This document shows positions 38,801-48,560 of a DNA stretch of 64,000 bases, piece after piece. How positions within the stretch are numbered: position 1 is the first letter of the stretch; the number at the start of each line of letters is the position of its first letter. Origin of the DNA: Angiostrongylus vasorum (lineage: Eukaryota > Nematoda > Chromadorea > Rhabditida > Metastrongylidae); assembly GCA_018806985.1 (NCBI GenBank), contig JADANN010000439.1, positions 751,501 through 815,500 on the forward strand, in the 5' to 3' direction. Made by a program: the position numbers and the translations under genes. The notes below the pieces were generated by a model. That model made no database searches. It saw nothing but the letters and a program-made list of their open reading frames with translations, and was not told the origin of the DNA.

Positions 38801-39868
38801 GAGACACTAGCACTTCATCTCATAACAGCAGCTTTCTAGATCGAGCCTTTGGTGGATGCAATGCGTGCTGGGGTGTCAACTGTAATTGATCTCGGTTGGC
38901 TGGCGATGTTCTCGCCATCAGAATTGCAGACCCTGGTCAGCGGCGCTGACGCTGATCTTGATGTTAATGACATGATGAAGCACTGTGCAGTGCACAACAT
39001 AAAAAGGTTGGTCTGCCTGTAACGTCCGTCATTAACAATTTAAAGCATAGTAGTCATAGTTTGAACTTGTATATTCCAGTATTTTTTTATCTGGAGACTT
39101 TGAAAATTTGTTTCATTGACTGATTGAAAAACCCAGCTGTTTTTTCTCAGGTTTCACAATATTTTCAGATGAAGCCGATCGTGAGTATATGGATCTTTTT
39201 TGGAGCGTTGTAGGTGAGATGTCACCAGAAGACAAACGCGGATTGCTAAAGTGAGTGAAATAAGCGGAAATGTGATGGCTGGTATCCAGGAATTCTTACT
39301 ATACAATTGAAGTTACTGATTTACAATGTTACTAAACGAACGATTTCGACTCTGAAAGTAAAATCGAGCTCCTTTTTTACTTCATTTTTTGCTTCAAACA
39401 TGAACACAATTAATTGGAAAGTCACCTACTTCAGATTTATCACTGGCTGTTCACGTCCACCAATCGAAGGCTTCAAAATGTTGTATCCAGCGTTGGGTAT
39501 TCAACTGGTAATTTATTATGACTTGTTAGAAATGAGGAGGATTGTAAGATCTTAAAATCATTTTGCAATGAACATTGACCAACTATGTTTGATCTGTGTC
39601 GTATGAATCGTGTTGTCGTAGCACTGGTACACCGTTCAATTAAATTTCGGATTAGATATCTTTTTTTGGTGAAGGCGGTTTGTGAACTTCTCTTTGTTCT
39701 TTCAGCATAACATGAATTCACAAGTTTCAGGTGCATGATTCGAATCATTTACCGACAAGTGCCACTTGTATGAACCTCTTCAAGCTTCCAATTTATAGTT
39801 CACGCGCCAAATTAGAGGAAAAATTGAGATATGCGATAAACGCCGGTGCTGGTTTCGAGTTGTCCTGA
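25637..39868 (+). CDS. etc-1: UBE3C-like HECT-type E3 ubiquitin ligase (multi-exon)
   Basis: HECT E3 that transfers ubiquitin through a C-terminal cysteine; UBE3C enzymes act with the proteasome. Exons: 25637-25714, 25797-25854, 26176-26300, 27316-27381, 28543-28694, 28761-28809, 29220-29377, 29729-29850, 30360-30451, 30537-30612, 30712-about 30826, about 30894-30945, 31439-31607, 31799-31883, 32038-about 32140, about 32767-32938, 33005-33071, 34125-34217, 34322-34409, 37620-37691, 37771-37858, 37988-38112, 38312-38405, 38524-38622, 38840-39006, 39137-39250, 39435-39507, 39731-39868 (TGA). Exon 3 holds an IQ motif ([11 protein letters not shown]). The HECT domain starts near [13 protein letters not shown], has the hallmark GIDGGGIF and [13 protein letters not shown], the catalytic Cys in [12 protein letters not shown], and ends in [11 protein letters not shown] like human UBE3C. 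The segment between 32140 and 32767 is not resolved; an open frame ending in a good donor at about 32373 may be one of its exons. The start ATG opens a short [15 protein letters not shown] N-terminus resembling MFSFEGDF of UBE3C. Confidence 0.94.
26375..26715 (+). mobile_element. SINE-B copy 1 (second tRNA-like SINE)
   Basis: tRNA-like head ATCGGGTAGCGCAGTTGTGA. The 3' body has ACTCTACGAGTGTTCAAC and GTGCAAGAAGTGCTGGAATA and matches copies at 29.95 kb and 52.0 kb. In a HECT-ligase intron, immediately before the (AAT)n tract. Confidence 0.65.
26726..26841 (+). repeat. (AAT)n microsatellite
   Basis: Imperfect then perfect AAT units, lying exactly between the end of SINE-B copy 1 and the start of family C copy 3 in a HECT-ligase intron. 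Confidence 0.95.
26842..27085 (+). repeat. Family C repeat copy 3, truncated
   Basis: Starts at CTTGCTTGGATACTTGGCTG directly after the (AAT)n tract and stops after GGACGGTGGTGAATGCTGG and TGGGTTTCCTGATGG. In a HECT-ligase intron. Confidence 0.75.
27598..27925 (+). repeat. Family C repeat copy 4
   Basis: Forward copy with GATGGCACGTCCTCACTGGT, GATACCAGGACGGTGGTAGA and CTCCTTCTCAGCTTCGGAGA. The last 70 bp are missing. In a HECT-ligase intron, 510 bp from copy 3. Confidence 0.8.
28058..28316 (-). mobile_element. SINE-A copy 9
   Basis: Reverse orientation, full length, ending with ACTACTGCGCCACGCGCGCCC. Inside a HECT-ligase intron. Confidence 0.87.
29945..30305 (+). mobile_element. SINE-B copy 2
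   Basis: Shares GACTCGACGAGCATTCTACG, TCCTCAAGCAACAGCTGAAG and AAGTGCTGGGATCCGCACAG with copy 3. The 5' part (CCTCTCATCCCTCCGGTGTC) resembles the SINE-A middle, suggesting the two families share a module. Confidence 0.65.
31135..31310 (+). mobile_element. SINE-D copy, third tRNA-like repeat family
   Basis: tRNA-like GTGGTTCGATC box near 31195, then TTTTGCGAATATCTCAGCAC and a conserved 3' end GGCAGTAAATAAAAGGTTAA. The same 3' end recurs at 20590-20620 and 33880-33905, and the reverse-oriented head (GGTGGGCTTCGAACCAGTGG) at 33500. Confidence 0.55.
33420..33905. repeat. Two SINE-D related pieces in opposite orientation
   Basis: 33460-33570 carries the head region (GGTGGGCTTCGAACCAGTGG). 33715-33905 carries the CATGACAAGGTACTGTGTGA body and the GTAAATAAAAGGTTAAAAC end. 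Lies in the HECT-ligase intron before exon 34125. Confidence 0.45.
34440..37405 (+). mobile_element. RTE-type LINE, copy 2, inside a HECT-ligase intron
   Basis: Near full-length relative of copy 1 without the Penelope insertion. The 5' untranslated part is 34450-35060. The endonuclease at 35060-35590 is the best preserved in the window ([52 protein letters not shown]). RT pieces at 35990-36250 and 36480-37080 include [11 protein letters not shown], where the second Asp of FADD is His, and [20 protein letters not shown]. The 3' end is an AGGTAATATAGGTGG-like tail at about 37405. Multiple stops show it is inactive. It is in the same orientation as the host gene, between exons 34322-34409 and 37620-37691. 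Confidence 0.88.
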
Positions 39869-41000
39869 AATTGAAGAATTTTGTCACCACCGAATACTAC
39901 TTTAAGGGTTAGTAGTGGAGAACAGGGGCGCACAAAAGACGTAAAGCCACAGCGAGATTTTAGACGCTTTGTTGTGTTCATGATTAACGAGATTTTCTAA
40001 GCAGCTTATGTCCACTATTTAGTTTTTACGCATTTTTACCTTCATGTTCAATTAATTTATTACTTCTTCAATAGTTCCAGGTCACTACCGGTTCTTTTCA
40101 TGGGTCTAAGATTCCTTCATGTTCTGAGACTAACCGGTATTCTTTAGAAATTAGAATAATTGATGTTTGTCCAGTATCCAATATTATCCAATTATCCAAT
40201 ATTGCTTTCATTAGCGTTCGTGTGGATTTGTAGCTATACGTTCATAATACCTCTCTTCTATTGAGGAAGCGCTCATTTTTCTTCTTCCTCTCAATGTCAT
40301 GAATAATATGTGACAAAGTAATTAAAGTGTAGATAATATGTGTGAAATTACGATGGTATAAAAAGTGTGCAAGTTCACTACTATTGCAGCTATAAGATCT
40401 GCAGTTCCATTCGAAGAAATGCGATTGTCTGTTCAGTACTGCATAGGTATTCTACCACAGTGTTGCTGACGAGAAGAATACTGAGATACTCAGACACAAG
40501 AATACGAAGTCATTATTGTAAACCAGGATAGTGTATAATGCAGTACAGGTCCTCAGTTCCACTGGGGCTCAGATACGGCTGGTAATTATGGGCATACAGA
40601 AATGCAGAGATTTCGAGTAGTACTCAACATGTATTATGAAATCTACTACTACGCGGTGACAACACTGTTTAACTGGTGGAGAGCTTTTTCATTACACTTG
40701 AAAGTTATGTTCTAAAAACAAAGATCCATAGAAAGACGGAGATGATATCTGAAGAAAAAAGCCTACACCAGGTAACCGCATAAGAGGCACGAGAGATGCA
40801 CATAGGGTGTGTACATATGGGTTTGAATTGCTTTATAGGCTATCCAACAGCTCCTTTATCTTTGAACTCTCACCATTAGGGGTGGTATCTCAGAACCTTG
40901 GTGTGCACCTTTACGCTGAACTACAACTATTTCAGCGGGCATATGAATCATCAGTCGCTTCTTGTTTTCTTAATTGTGAACACTATGATGGAGGAACAAC
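39869..41000. other. Intergenic, downstream of the HECT ligase
   Basis: Contains the 3' untranslated region of the ligase. No homologous motif. A TTTCAG at about 40932-40937 could serve the next gene. Confidence 0.4.
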
Positions 41001-43168
41001 ATGCTCTCGCAGAGGGTGGTTCTTCTATGCACCCTAAGATGTTTTCTTCCCTTTTGCATGCTATATTACGATCGGTTTAATCACTCACCATCACATAGCA
41101 AGCGCTGCACACTTGGTTGTCCATATATTTCCCACACGATTATTACCGCCTCCTGGATTCTTGTCTTATGCACAGGCTCAAACAACTACATGATTTTTTG
41201 AGCGACGACACTTTAGACGAATTAGGAACATTCGGACAGTTTCCACACTGGCAAAAATTGGAAATGAAAGGTGTTTATCAACGCTTTAGATTTGGAATGG
41301 GCAAGAAATTACCAGGCGAAGTTCTTGGGAATGTTGAAGTGACTATCCTCTGTGAAATACAACTCCTGTGATGCTGAGATACTTGCAAAAGTTTCTTTCT
41401 TTCTTTCTCTTAGCCAAACCGCTAACCTTAGTGGGAAAAGAAAAGCTCTCTGCGTTGATCAATCCCCTGAGGGATGCGCCATGCATTCGACTTCATTCAG
41501 CATCGTTTGGAGGTGACTGAATGCATACCTGGCCTTCACAATAACTCGCAGTGGCCTATCGATGTATCGAGCCAATGCTGCTATTCTCTCAGACAAGTCT
41601 GGTACCAATTTGCCGACACCGAAGGGATGGAAGGCTTGGTGGGTCATGGGGATGGGGATCGTTTCAACGTGTGTGTTGTAGGACGCCTCCGACCACTGCG
41701 CCACACGCGCCCTTTTTAATAGACGCTTAAATCCATTTGTTACTTTTATGCACTTTTAATTTCCACAGAAACAAATACGTTGTTTCTATGCTTCTAAATA
41801 GCTATAAAACCATTCCAATGTGAAAAATTTAGTGGATGCAGAAGCTATTTTGGTCCACTAGTCAGGCCACCGAGGTTCTGATGCTTTTGTGCTTTTCTTG
41901 AATACACGAGATAAGATCGAAAAATTTCGTAGTGGTGGAGGTACGGAACACTCTGATAGCTTCCTTCTTTCTGGTCGTGGCTTTTCTTCATTACAACATG
42001 TTATAGAAAAGTAATTAAAGCTTCGTCAGAGCCTTTAGTTACAACTGCTTTGAGTAGTAGCCTATCCAAGTGGTTCATTTCTATTGTTGTGCATATGCTC
42101 AAATGTGTTTGATGAATATCTACGGAAAGCATCACAATATTTAGTAACTGAAACTATGTAAATTAAATAAACATGTTGTTATTCACAATGTTTTACTTTT
42201 TTATTTGCTGTCTACTAGAATTTCCCAAAGCAGGATATTGCGCGAAATACAAACACAACGATGCTGAGATGTATGTACATGTTGTTATTAGTCCAAGTGT
42301 GCGTGTGGTGCAATGGTCGCAGGCGTCCTACAGTACACATGGAGTCGATCCCCGCGTACAAGGCTCACTTAGCCTTCCATCCCTCCGGGGTCGGTAAATT
42401 GGTACCAGACTTGTTTGGGGTATAGCAGCATTGGCTCGATACATCATACACCACCGCCAGTTATTGTTTAAGCCAGATACGCATTCAATCACCTCCAACG
42501 ATGCTTAATGAAGTCGAATGCATCCGTGCATCCGTCAGGAATTGGTCAACGTCGAGAATGTAGGATTTTCGGGCTTACCGTTCTGCAGTAATGAAAATAC
42601 AGTACTTTAATTATAGTTCGCCTTCATCACTTCGTAGTCAGAATGGGAAGAAAAAAATTTTTGCGTAAGCAAGAGTGATTAGCATAAAGCGAAGAGTTCG
42701 CTAAACCTCATCGCATAGCAAATAACGGGCTGGAGGCACAGACTTCTACAAGAAAAAAAGAGGAAAAAACGAGCATCCTTACAATCCAGCTGACGTCATC
42801 ATCTATCATGCGATTTCAAAAAGCAAACAAAATCGCTTTCGGAGAAATTACACTAATATATTATTGTTCGTATTGAAAAAAAGTTCAATATTTACTGATC
42901 GCTGTGACAGATGCTGCTGTAGTATCTCGCCTTTATACACTTCCAAAGCACTGCTCACATACGTTCCAAAGATAATTTCGTGTTTCAGCTCAGTTTAAAA
43001 AAGGGCAAACATAAGTACAAGATTACTACGACCGGCTATGATAGTTATGTGTTGCATAGAGTGATTCCAGGCACATGTAATGTAATAACGGTAGAAATGC
43101 CGTTCAACACGTCCAAGACCCTTGCTGGCCCCTCCATATTTAAAACAATAAAGCGATTCTTTCATTAA
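41001..43168 (+). CDS. Unrecognised protein, about 138 residues, three exons
   Basis: Exons 41001-41074, 41176-41338 and 42989-43168 (TAA) join exactly in phase. Exon 2 encodes LKQLHDFLSDDTLDELGTFG followed by a basic, aromatic stretch (QRFRFGMGKKLPGEVLGNVE). Exon 3 continues with an alternating, beta-strand-like segment (LSLKKGKHKYKITTTGYDSY) and a basic C-terminus (KTIKRFFH). In this model the N-terminus is hydrophobic (MLSQRVVLLCTLRCFLPFC), like a signal anchor or organelle leader. An alternative frame also stays open upstream of exon 2 from 41099, and a different ATG series at 40946-40985 precedes 41001, so the first exon is uncertain. Exons 2 and 3 are the solid part. The 1.65-kb intron between them holds two SINE-A copies in opposite orientations. 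The gene lies 1.1 kb downstream of the HECT ligase on the same strand. No family is recognised. Confidence 0.5.
41443..41713 (-). mobile_element. SINE-A copy 10
   Basis: Reverse orientation, full length, ending GACCACTGCGCCACACGCGC. Inside the large intron of the three-exon gene at 41.0-43.2 kb. Confidence 0.87.
42298..42560 (+). mobile_element. SINE-A copy 11
   Basis: Head GTGCGTGTGGTGCAATGGTC, body and tail complete. Lies in the same intron as copy 10, in the opposite orientation and about 585 bp away. Confidence 0.85.
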
Positions 43169-43499
43169 AAAATTTCCCTATTTTTCCAAATCTTTCCAAT
43201 ATCATCCCAATTTAGATCGATGGTTAAATGCCTTTGGTTTTCTATATATGCAAACTGCGAACAGAGCCACTCGTGAAAATTGGTGATTCCTTGTTTCTAC
43301 TGAATGGTCCCTTAATCTTCACTAAAACAAACCTTGTTTATGTAGAAGTTTCTAAATATTTTTACACGATAGAGAAGCCGACATCACTTCTAACGGAGAG
43401 AAATGAGCCTGAGAAATAAGCCTACCAGTGCTTTTTTACGAGTCCTTTTCCTAGAAGACGTCTTTTTTCGTTGATACGTTAACACGAGGTTGATAAAGA

Positions 43500-43790
43500 G
43501 GTTTGTTTGGCCAAAGTTTCGACGTCTTCGTCATCCTCAAATCCGACGATCCGAGTCTAGAATGAAGTGCCTTTTTCTCAATGGTCCAATGAAAATGGCC
43601 TTTTTTACAGTTCCTAGAGTAGTCATGAGTATCTCGCCGATATTCGCTGTACTATTTGGCCTTCCGGAGGGTAATGTCATAATGCTCTCCAGCTGTTGTG
43701 AGCCTGCTGGAGTAATAAATTCCTGCCCGAAACAACGAATTGGTGGGAAGTCGATGTGCCACCACAATCGCTTTTTATAGTGACGTCTAA
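43500..43790. repeat. Element-derived stretch with one GACGTCTTCGTC end
   Basis: TTTCGACGTCTTCGTCATCC and CGACGATCCGAGTC match the ends of the 57.8-58.2 kb fold-back. The stretch is open on both strands over about 290 bp, which is more like a repeat than a gene. No matching right end was found. Confidence 0.5.
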
Positions 43791-44096
43791 ATGGAGAAGC
43801 GGCAAATAAAAGACGTTGTGGGTATAAATTTGAGCATTGCCTCATTCGATGTATCCGAAAAAATTCACGAATCAGTAGTGTTATTGGACGAAGTCTTTGG
43901 TAGTGAAGAACGTCAACTGCTGATGAAAAGGTGTACGGTCTTCAATAATGGGAATGTATGGAATGAAAATGAAGACCAACGAATAGAGTGTGATTTTCCT
44001 TCACTGCACTACAGTCAAGATGGCATGCGGAAAAAAGCGACTGCATATTTTGCACACAAGATGAACAGAGCACTTAAAGGGTTGCCATTTCAGTGA
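43791..44096 (+). CDS. Single-exon open frame of 101 residues, doubtful gene
   Basis: An uninterrupted ATG-to-TGA frame begins MEKRQIKDVVGINLSIASFD and ends MNRALKGLPFQ. A TTTTATAG lies ten bases upstream of the ATG and could serve as a trans-splice acceptor. Composition is mixed and charged, with no membrane segment. It immediately follows a stretch (43490-43790) that carries the fold-back element end motif and is open on both strands, so it may be element-derived. No family recognised. Confidence 0.25.
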   Translation: MEKRQIKDVVGINLSIASFDVSEKIHESVVLLDEVFGSEERQLLMKRCTVFNNGNVWNENEDQRIECDFPSLHYSQDGMRKKATAYFAHKMNRALKGLPFQ

Positions 44097-44638
44097 TTAA
44101 ACTATAGTAGAAGTTCATAACTGCAAGAGAGCAGATGTCCAAAGCTGATAAAGATTGGAATTTGGCTTGAGAGATCGGAAAAAAGGTTTCACAGGTAGCA
44201 GAAAAGTGCTGCAGTCGGTTAAGCAATTCTTCTAGGAAAGATGACTAGTGGGAAAAAGAGAGCCATAGGGATAGGGATACAATAAACATGCATTTGGTGA
44301 TGAGATTATAAACAGGCATGATTTAAGAGAAAGTTATTGTATCGCAATCAAATATAACTGTAGAATAACACCATCCTCTCCCAGTGTCCCATGAGCTGAG
44401 GAATTCAGACGCGCAGAGAAAAAGTGGCTGAAGTACAAAAAGTACATCATCTTCGCTCACTCACTTCCACGGTAAGATTCCCATTAGGAAGAATGATATA
44501 CACTCATGGAATCTCATCCCATCATGTCCAAGATGTTGAAATATAAAATTCTTGTTCAGTCGACCAATTATCATGGAAAATTGCAATTCAGTTTCGATCC
44601 ATGAATATCAAAAAAAAAGACTCAGTATTCAAACCTAC

Positions 44639-46402
44639 TTATTTTCCACCAAGAAGTTCACCTTCTTGTGTTGAACGGCTGAAAAACGACATTTGAGAAG
44701 AGAAGCGGGCAGCATGCCAGACGCCCGCTCCGATTCGTCACGGCCAACCTTAGTAACGGTTAAAGCGCTCTATTTCAGTGCTGCATGGATAACCTCAGCT
44801 TTAGGACGTCATGAAAAAACATTGGTCAGAATTCAAAATGATGAGAAAATTTTAAAAAAATGTTTTCATCACAGATCCTTGATTTCCATCCAATGATTCA
44901 ACACATCATCGCGACTTACGTCGTGTCATACGTCTTAGTGTCGAACTACGGTGTAGAGTGGAAGTCTTCTGGCCTGCCGAAATTCTTACCTGAAGGAGTT
45001 CAGCATTTAAAACCGGAAAATTAGGAGAAAATGCTGTGACAGCGTCAATGAGGTGCGCATAACTACGTATGAAGCTGCCGCGCTCCTTGACTCTGTTCAA
45101 CGAGGTCAGTGAAATGCTGCGTTGCGTAATCAGGAGAAATGTTACATAATGGTGTGACCCCAAATTGAAACTTACTTGATATTTGAATGGCCCGTGTTCA
45201 ATAGTTGTGTGAGCTCAGCATAGCTTTCTTTTTTTTTTTTTCGGAGTTTTGCTGGTCTAGCTATTGTAGCTTCCTGATGTCCCGAGGTCAGCCTAGCCAA
45301 AGTCTGCCCCGACCTCAGATTAGTCGACATTAGAGAGACTGAAGATGGGAGAAGTGAGTTTATGGGAGGTTGCTAATTTCGATTTTTATGCTTATACTTC
45401 GTTTACACATTAAACGACTATGATGTTGTTGTCTTGTAGGATTTCCATAATTCGACCAAAATAAAGACATTGATAACTTATACGAGGTTCAAGAGATAAA
45501 AGTGAGCTGCTTTCAACATCGTTCCGGAATCGAAATCTCCCCAAATATAACGGCAAGGCAAAGAAATACCGTGTGCACAAACTTATGTTGTCAAGTGATA
45601 GAAACCAAAAGGAATTTGTGGTAGTAGAAAGCTACTCCTGGTAAGAGCTTCACTCTAAGCACTCTGAGGAACTTCGAAAAGGAGTCGTTTTCTCTGGATG
45701 AGATTCACAAGTATCCTTCTATTACTGCACATTAAATGTCATCATTGAAAAACTCTAGTAGCATTCTAACCAGCATTTGAATCAAGTTGTTTGTTTACAG
45801 GAGACAATTGATCAAAAACAAGTGGGTGAAGGAGTCCCTTAGCTTAGCGAGGAACGGGAAGTGTGTCAGGCAATTCACAATCACGTAATCTATAGGTAGC
45901 TAGTCTTACCATGCTCCAAGCCACTGAAACCTCATTTCTTCTGTGGCTGGAAACTGTTAACAGATTTATTTGGAAAAACGTCCTTTCAAGCCGAAAAAAC
46001 CGGCGACAGTCTGTAATGAACACCTGGGAACGAACTAGCAACGCCATTCTAGGGATCTAGGAAGCGTCAAGTCGACTCTAATTGAACGACGTTCATTAAG
46101 AAGAAAAAATTCTGAGCTAAGTCCACACATAAATCCTAAGCGACACCAACGAAAGAAGCGCTACGACCCTCACCATATGGTCATGTAGAAAATACGTGAA
46201 TAAATAGAAAATAATCACCTATTAATACAATGATTACTGTACCCAACGAAATGAACGTGATGTCACGACAAATTTATGACAAGGTCATTAAAACAGAGAT
46301 GAAGTATAAGGGAAAAACGTTGGTCACCTCATCACCTTGGAATTTTGCAACTCGCTCCGCCTCCAACTTCTGGCGTTCAAGTCCCCATTGTCGCAGTGCC
46401 AT
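44639..46402 (-). CDS. Unrecognised 98-residue protein, five exons, probable trans-spliced start
   Basis: Minus-strand exons in order are 46402-46336, 45946-45910, 45116-44990, 44945-44920 and 44678-44639 (TAA). Lengths 67+37+127+26+40 sum to 297 nt, exactly 99 codons, and the frame stays open at every junction. Donors are mostly GTAAG-type and acceptors include TTTCCAG and TTTTCAG. The start ATG is preceded by GTGTTTCAG seven bases upstream, which looks like a spliced-leader acceptor. The protein opens MALRQWGLERQKLEAERVAK, a charged helical or short coiled-coil-like segment, then GSFIRSYAHLIDAVTAFSPN, and ends TQEGELLGGK. No signal peptide or membrane segment is evident. I do not recognise the family. 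It is convergent with the three-exon gene at 41.0-43.2 kb. The exon 3 acceptor (AACGCAG) is the weakest junction. Confidence 0.6.
45170..45315 (+). repeat. Family C repeat copy 5, 5' third only
   Basis: TTACTTGATATTTGAATGGC through AGTCTGCCCCGACCTCAG. Ends abruptly. Lies in an intron of the minus-strand 98-residue gene. Confidence 0.7.
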
Positions 46403-47149
46403 TTTGTCTCTGAAACACGAGCTGCTCACCCTTAACCTATGATCATCTTAGAATATACCGTATAAGCTATTTCTTCATTAATCTTATATTTTGTTGTTGG
46501 GATGATTGTTCCGGTTGGTAAAACTGGCTTGGACGTGCACCGACGACTATCAGTTGTTGTCTCGACGATTCTTCGCGATTTACGTCCGGTGTCGGATCAG
46601 TCAGTAGTAATCTGTATTCCAATTTTTGGATTATTCTGTTATATTGTGCAGTATATAATCTTTTCGAAGCAATATTAACCTTAAGTGTTCAATCTTCTAG
46701 ATCCATTCTTTTATTCTACTTTCTAAAGCTTAACCACAGGAGTAATGACCAAGAATGTCAAGTAAATGTGTGGAAATACTACAAATTAGAGGAATTGCCT
46801 TCAGCAGTCTCATATGTTCTGGTTAAGAATAGTTTTAACAACGAATTCACCGCACTCAACGCTTCTTCGGCTCTTCGACGCGTTTCTTCGATCAACTGGG
46901 CAAACGATTCCTAATGATTTTTTTATCTCTTGTAAAAGTTCGTAGAGATTAAAAAACAGCTACGAAAGTTTCCACAGGGAGGGAAAGCGTCAAAATCTCG
47001 AACTCATTCTAAAAACTAATTCTTCTACCTGGAAAATGAGACGTGGTCACGGCTTCGACTGCACCATTAATGCCACCCTCCACTTGTTGCGTGATCTCTA
47101 ACAAATACTTTTTTTTCCACAATTTTTATACTGTTTCCTATCCATATGA
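46403..47149. other. Upstream region of the minus-strand 98-residue gene
   Basis: AT-rich with no repeat or exon recognised. On the minus strand the GTTTCAG just above the ATG is the only clear signal. Confidence 0.4.
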
Positions 47150-47425
47150 GCGTCTGTGGCGCGATGCTCGGAGGCGCCCTGCGATACACTCACGGGATCG
47201 ATCCCGCGCCTGTGGCTCACTTACCCTTCCATCCCTCCAGGGTTGGCAAATTGGTACCAGACTACCAGACTTGTCTCAGAGAATACATGCTCGATATATC
47301 AGTTCACCACCGCCAGACATTGTATGGGCCAGATAAGCATTCAATCGCCTCCAACGATGCTTAATGAAATAGAATGCATGGCGCATCCCTCATGGATTGG
47401 TTAGCGCCGAGAGCCTTGGCTTTCC
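47150..47425 (+). mobile_element. SINE-A copy 12
   Basis: Head GAGCGTCTGTGGCGCGATGC, B-box ACGGGATCGATCCC. The body carries a short tandem duplication of ACCAGACT. Tail complete. Confidence 0.85.
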
Positions 47426-47784
47426 TATCCATTATATGCAAAAACCTCTCATTGAAATGATGCTTAGGCAAATTTAACATCTTGTCCATTATTTTCCAAA
47501 AGAAAATAGTGGTTACGCAATTTCTTTAAATCCTATCCATCCTACATCGTTATAATTCAAATAAACTTAAGTAAAATTTTGGAAAAAAAAAGAGAGCGAA
47601 AAGCACGAACCACAGTAATTCACCCTTCACATGGTCACTCGCTTCCTTCAGCTGGTCTTCGGCAGCTCCGGATACTGTAGATAGACATATCCTTATTTTT
47701 GTTCTTCACCAACTAAATCACTCAGTATTTGTCAATAGCCTTCTATTATAGCACTCCACTGTTTTTATGCTGAATAGTAAAACT

Positions 47785-48178
47785 TGCCTTCCTAAAGGTT
47801 TACCGCCTCATCTTTGCCGGAAGATGTTCCTGCTGGTCGGGCTAACAATGCATTGCGGGAGGACTCACCCCCTAGCAGGGTCTCCCAAGCTGAGAAGGAG
47901 TCCGGTGTTTCCATCAGGAAGCAAAGCTAAATGTAAACCAATACCAGCATCCACCACCATCCTGGTATCAAAGTCGTATTGTGGCAAATCTCCCTCTAAT
48001 CCACAACGGCTGCAACTGTTTGTCGTAGTGACGACCTGGGGCAGACTTGGAACAGGCTGTCCTCGGGGCTCCAGGAAATCACAAAGGCTAAACCAGTAGA
48101 TCTCCGGAGAATGGAAATGACACTGGGGCCCGCACGACCAGTGAAGACGGTTCATCCAAGTATCAAGTAAGTAAAATA
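47785..48178 (-). repeat. Family C repeat copy 6
   Basis: Reversed, nearly full length: GGTTTACCGCCTCATCTTTG at one end and GGTTCATCCAAGTATCAAGT at the other. Confidence 0.8.
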
Positions 48179-48560
48179 TGTACTGCAGTTCAGTCATACA
48201 TTAAGATTTTCACAGACTGACCTCGTAATGTTTTCAACACTCAATTTAAGTAAGGAAAAGAATTAATGATAGTAAATGTACAAAAAAGTAGATACCACAG
48301 ATATACACAGTTATTGCCCTCCCAGATTTGAAAAATTCACTTTACCATTCCATTTGTTATAAGTTGTAAAAATGACAGGACCACTACTCCGTAAAGGTAA
48401 ACTAATGATTATTGGTGACATTTCGATTAAATCCCACTCGTTAAGATCCTCAAAAGGTCAGATGAGTACTGCAAACAGCATTCAGACCATCACCAAATGC
48501 TCTATGACATTTACAATCGTTGCCCTCAAAACTGTCTCAAAACACAAAACCCTAAGAAGA

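Noticed and set aside
43537..43845. 102-codon open frame on the minus strand
   Set aside because: The plus strand is open over nearly the same bases and the stretch carries a fold-back element end motif, so it looks element-derived; no family or splice context supports it.
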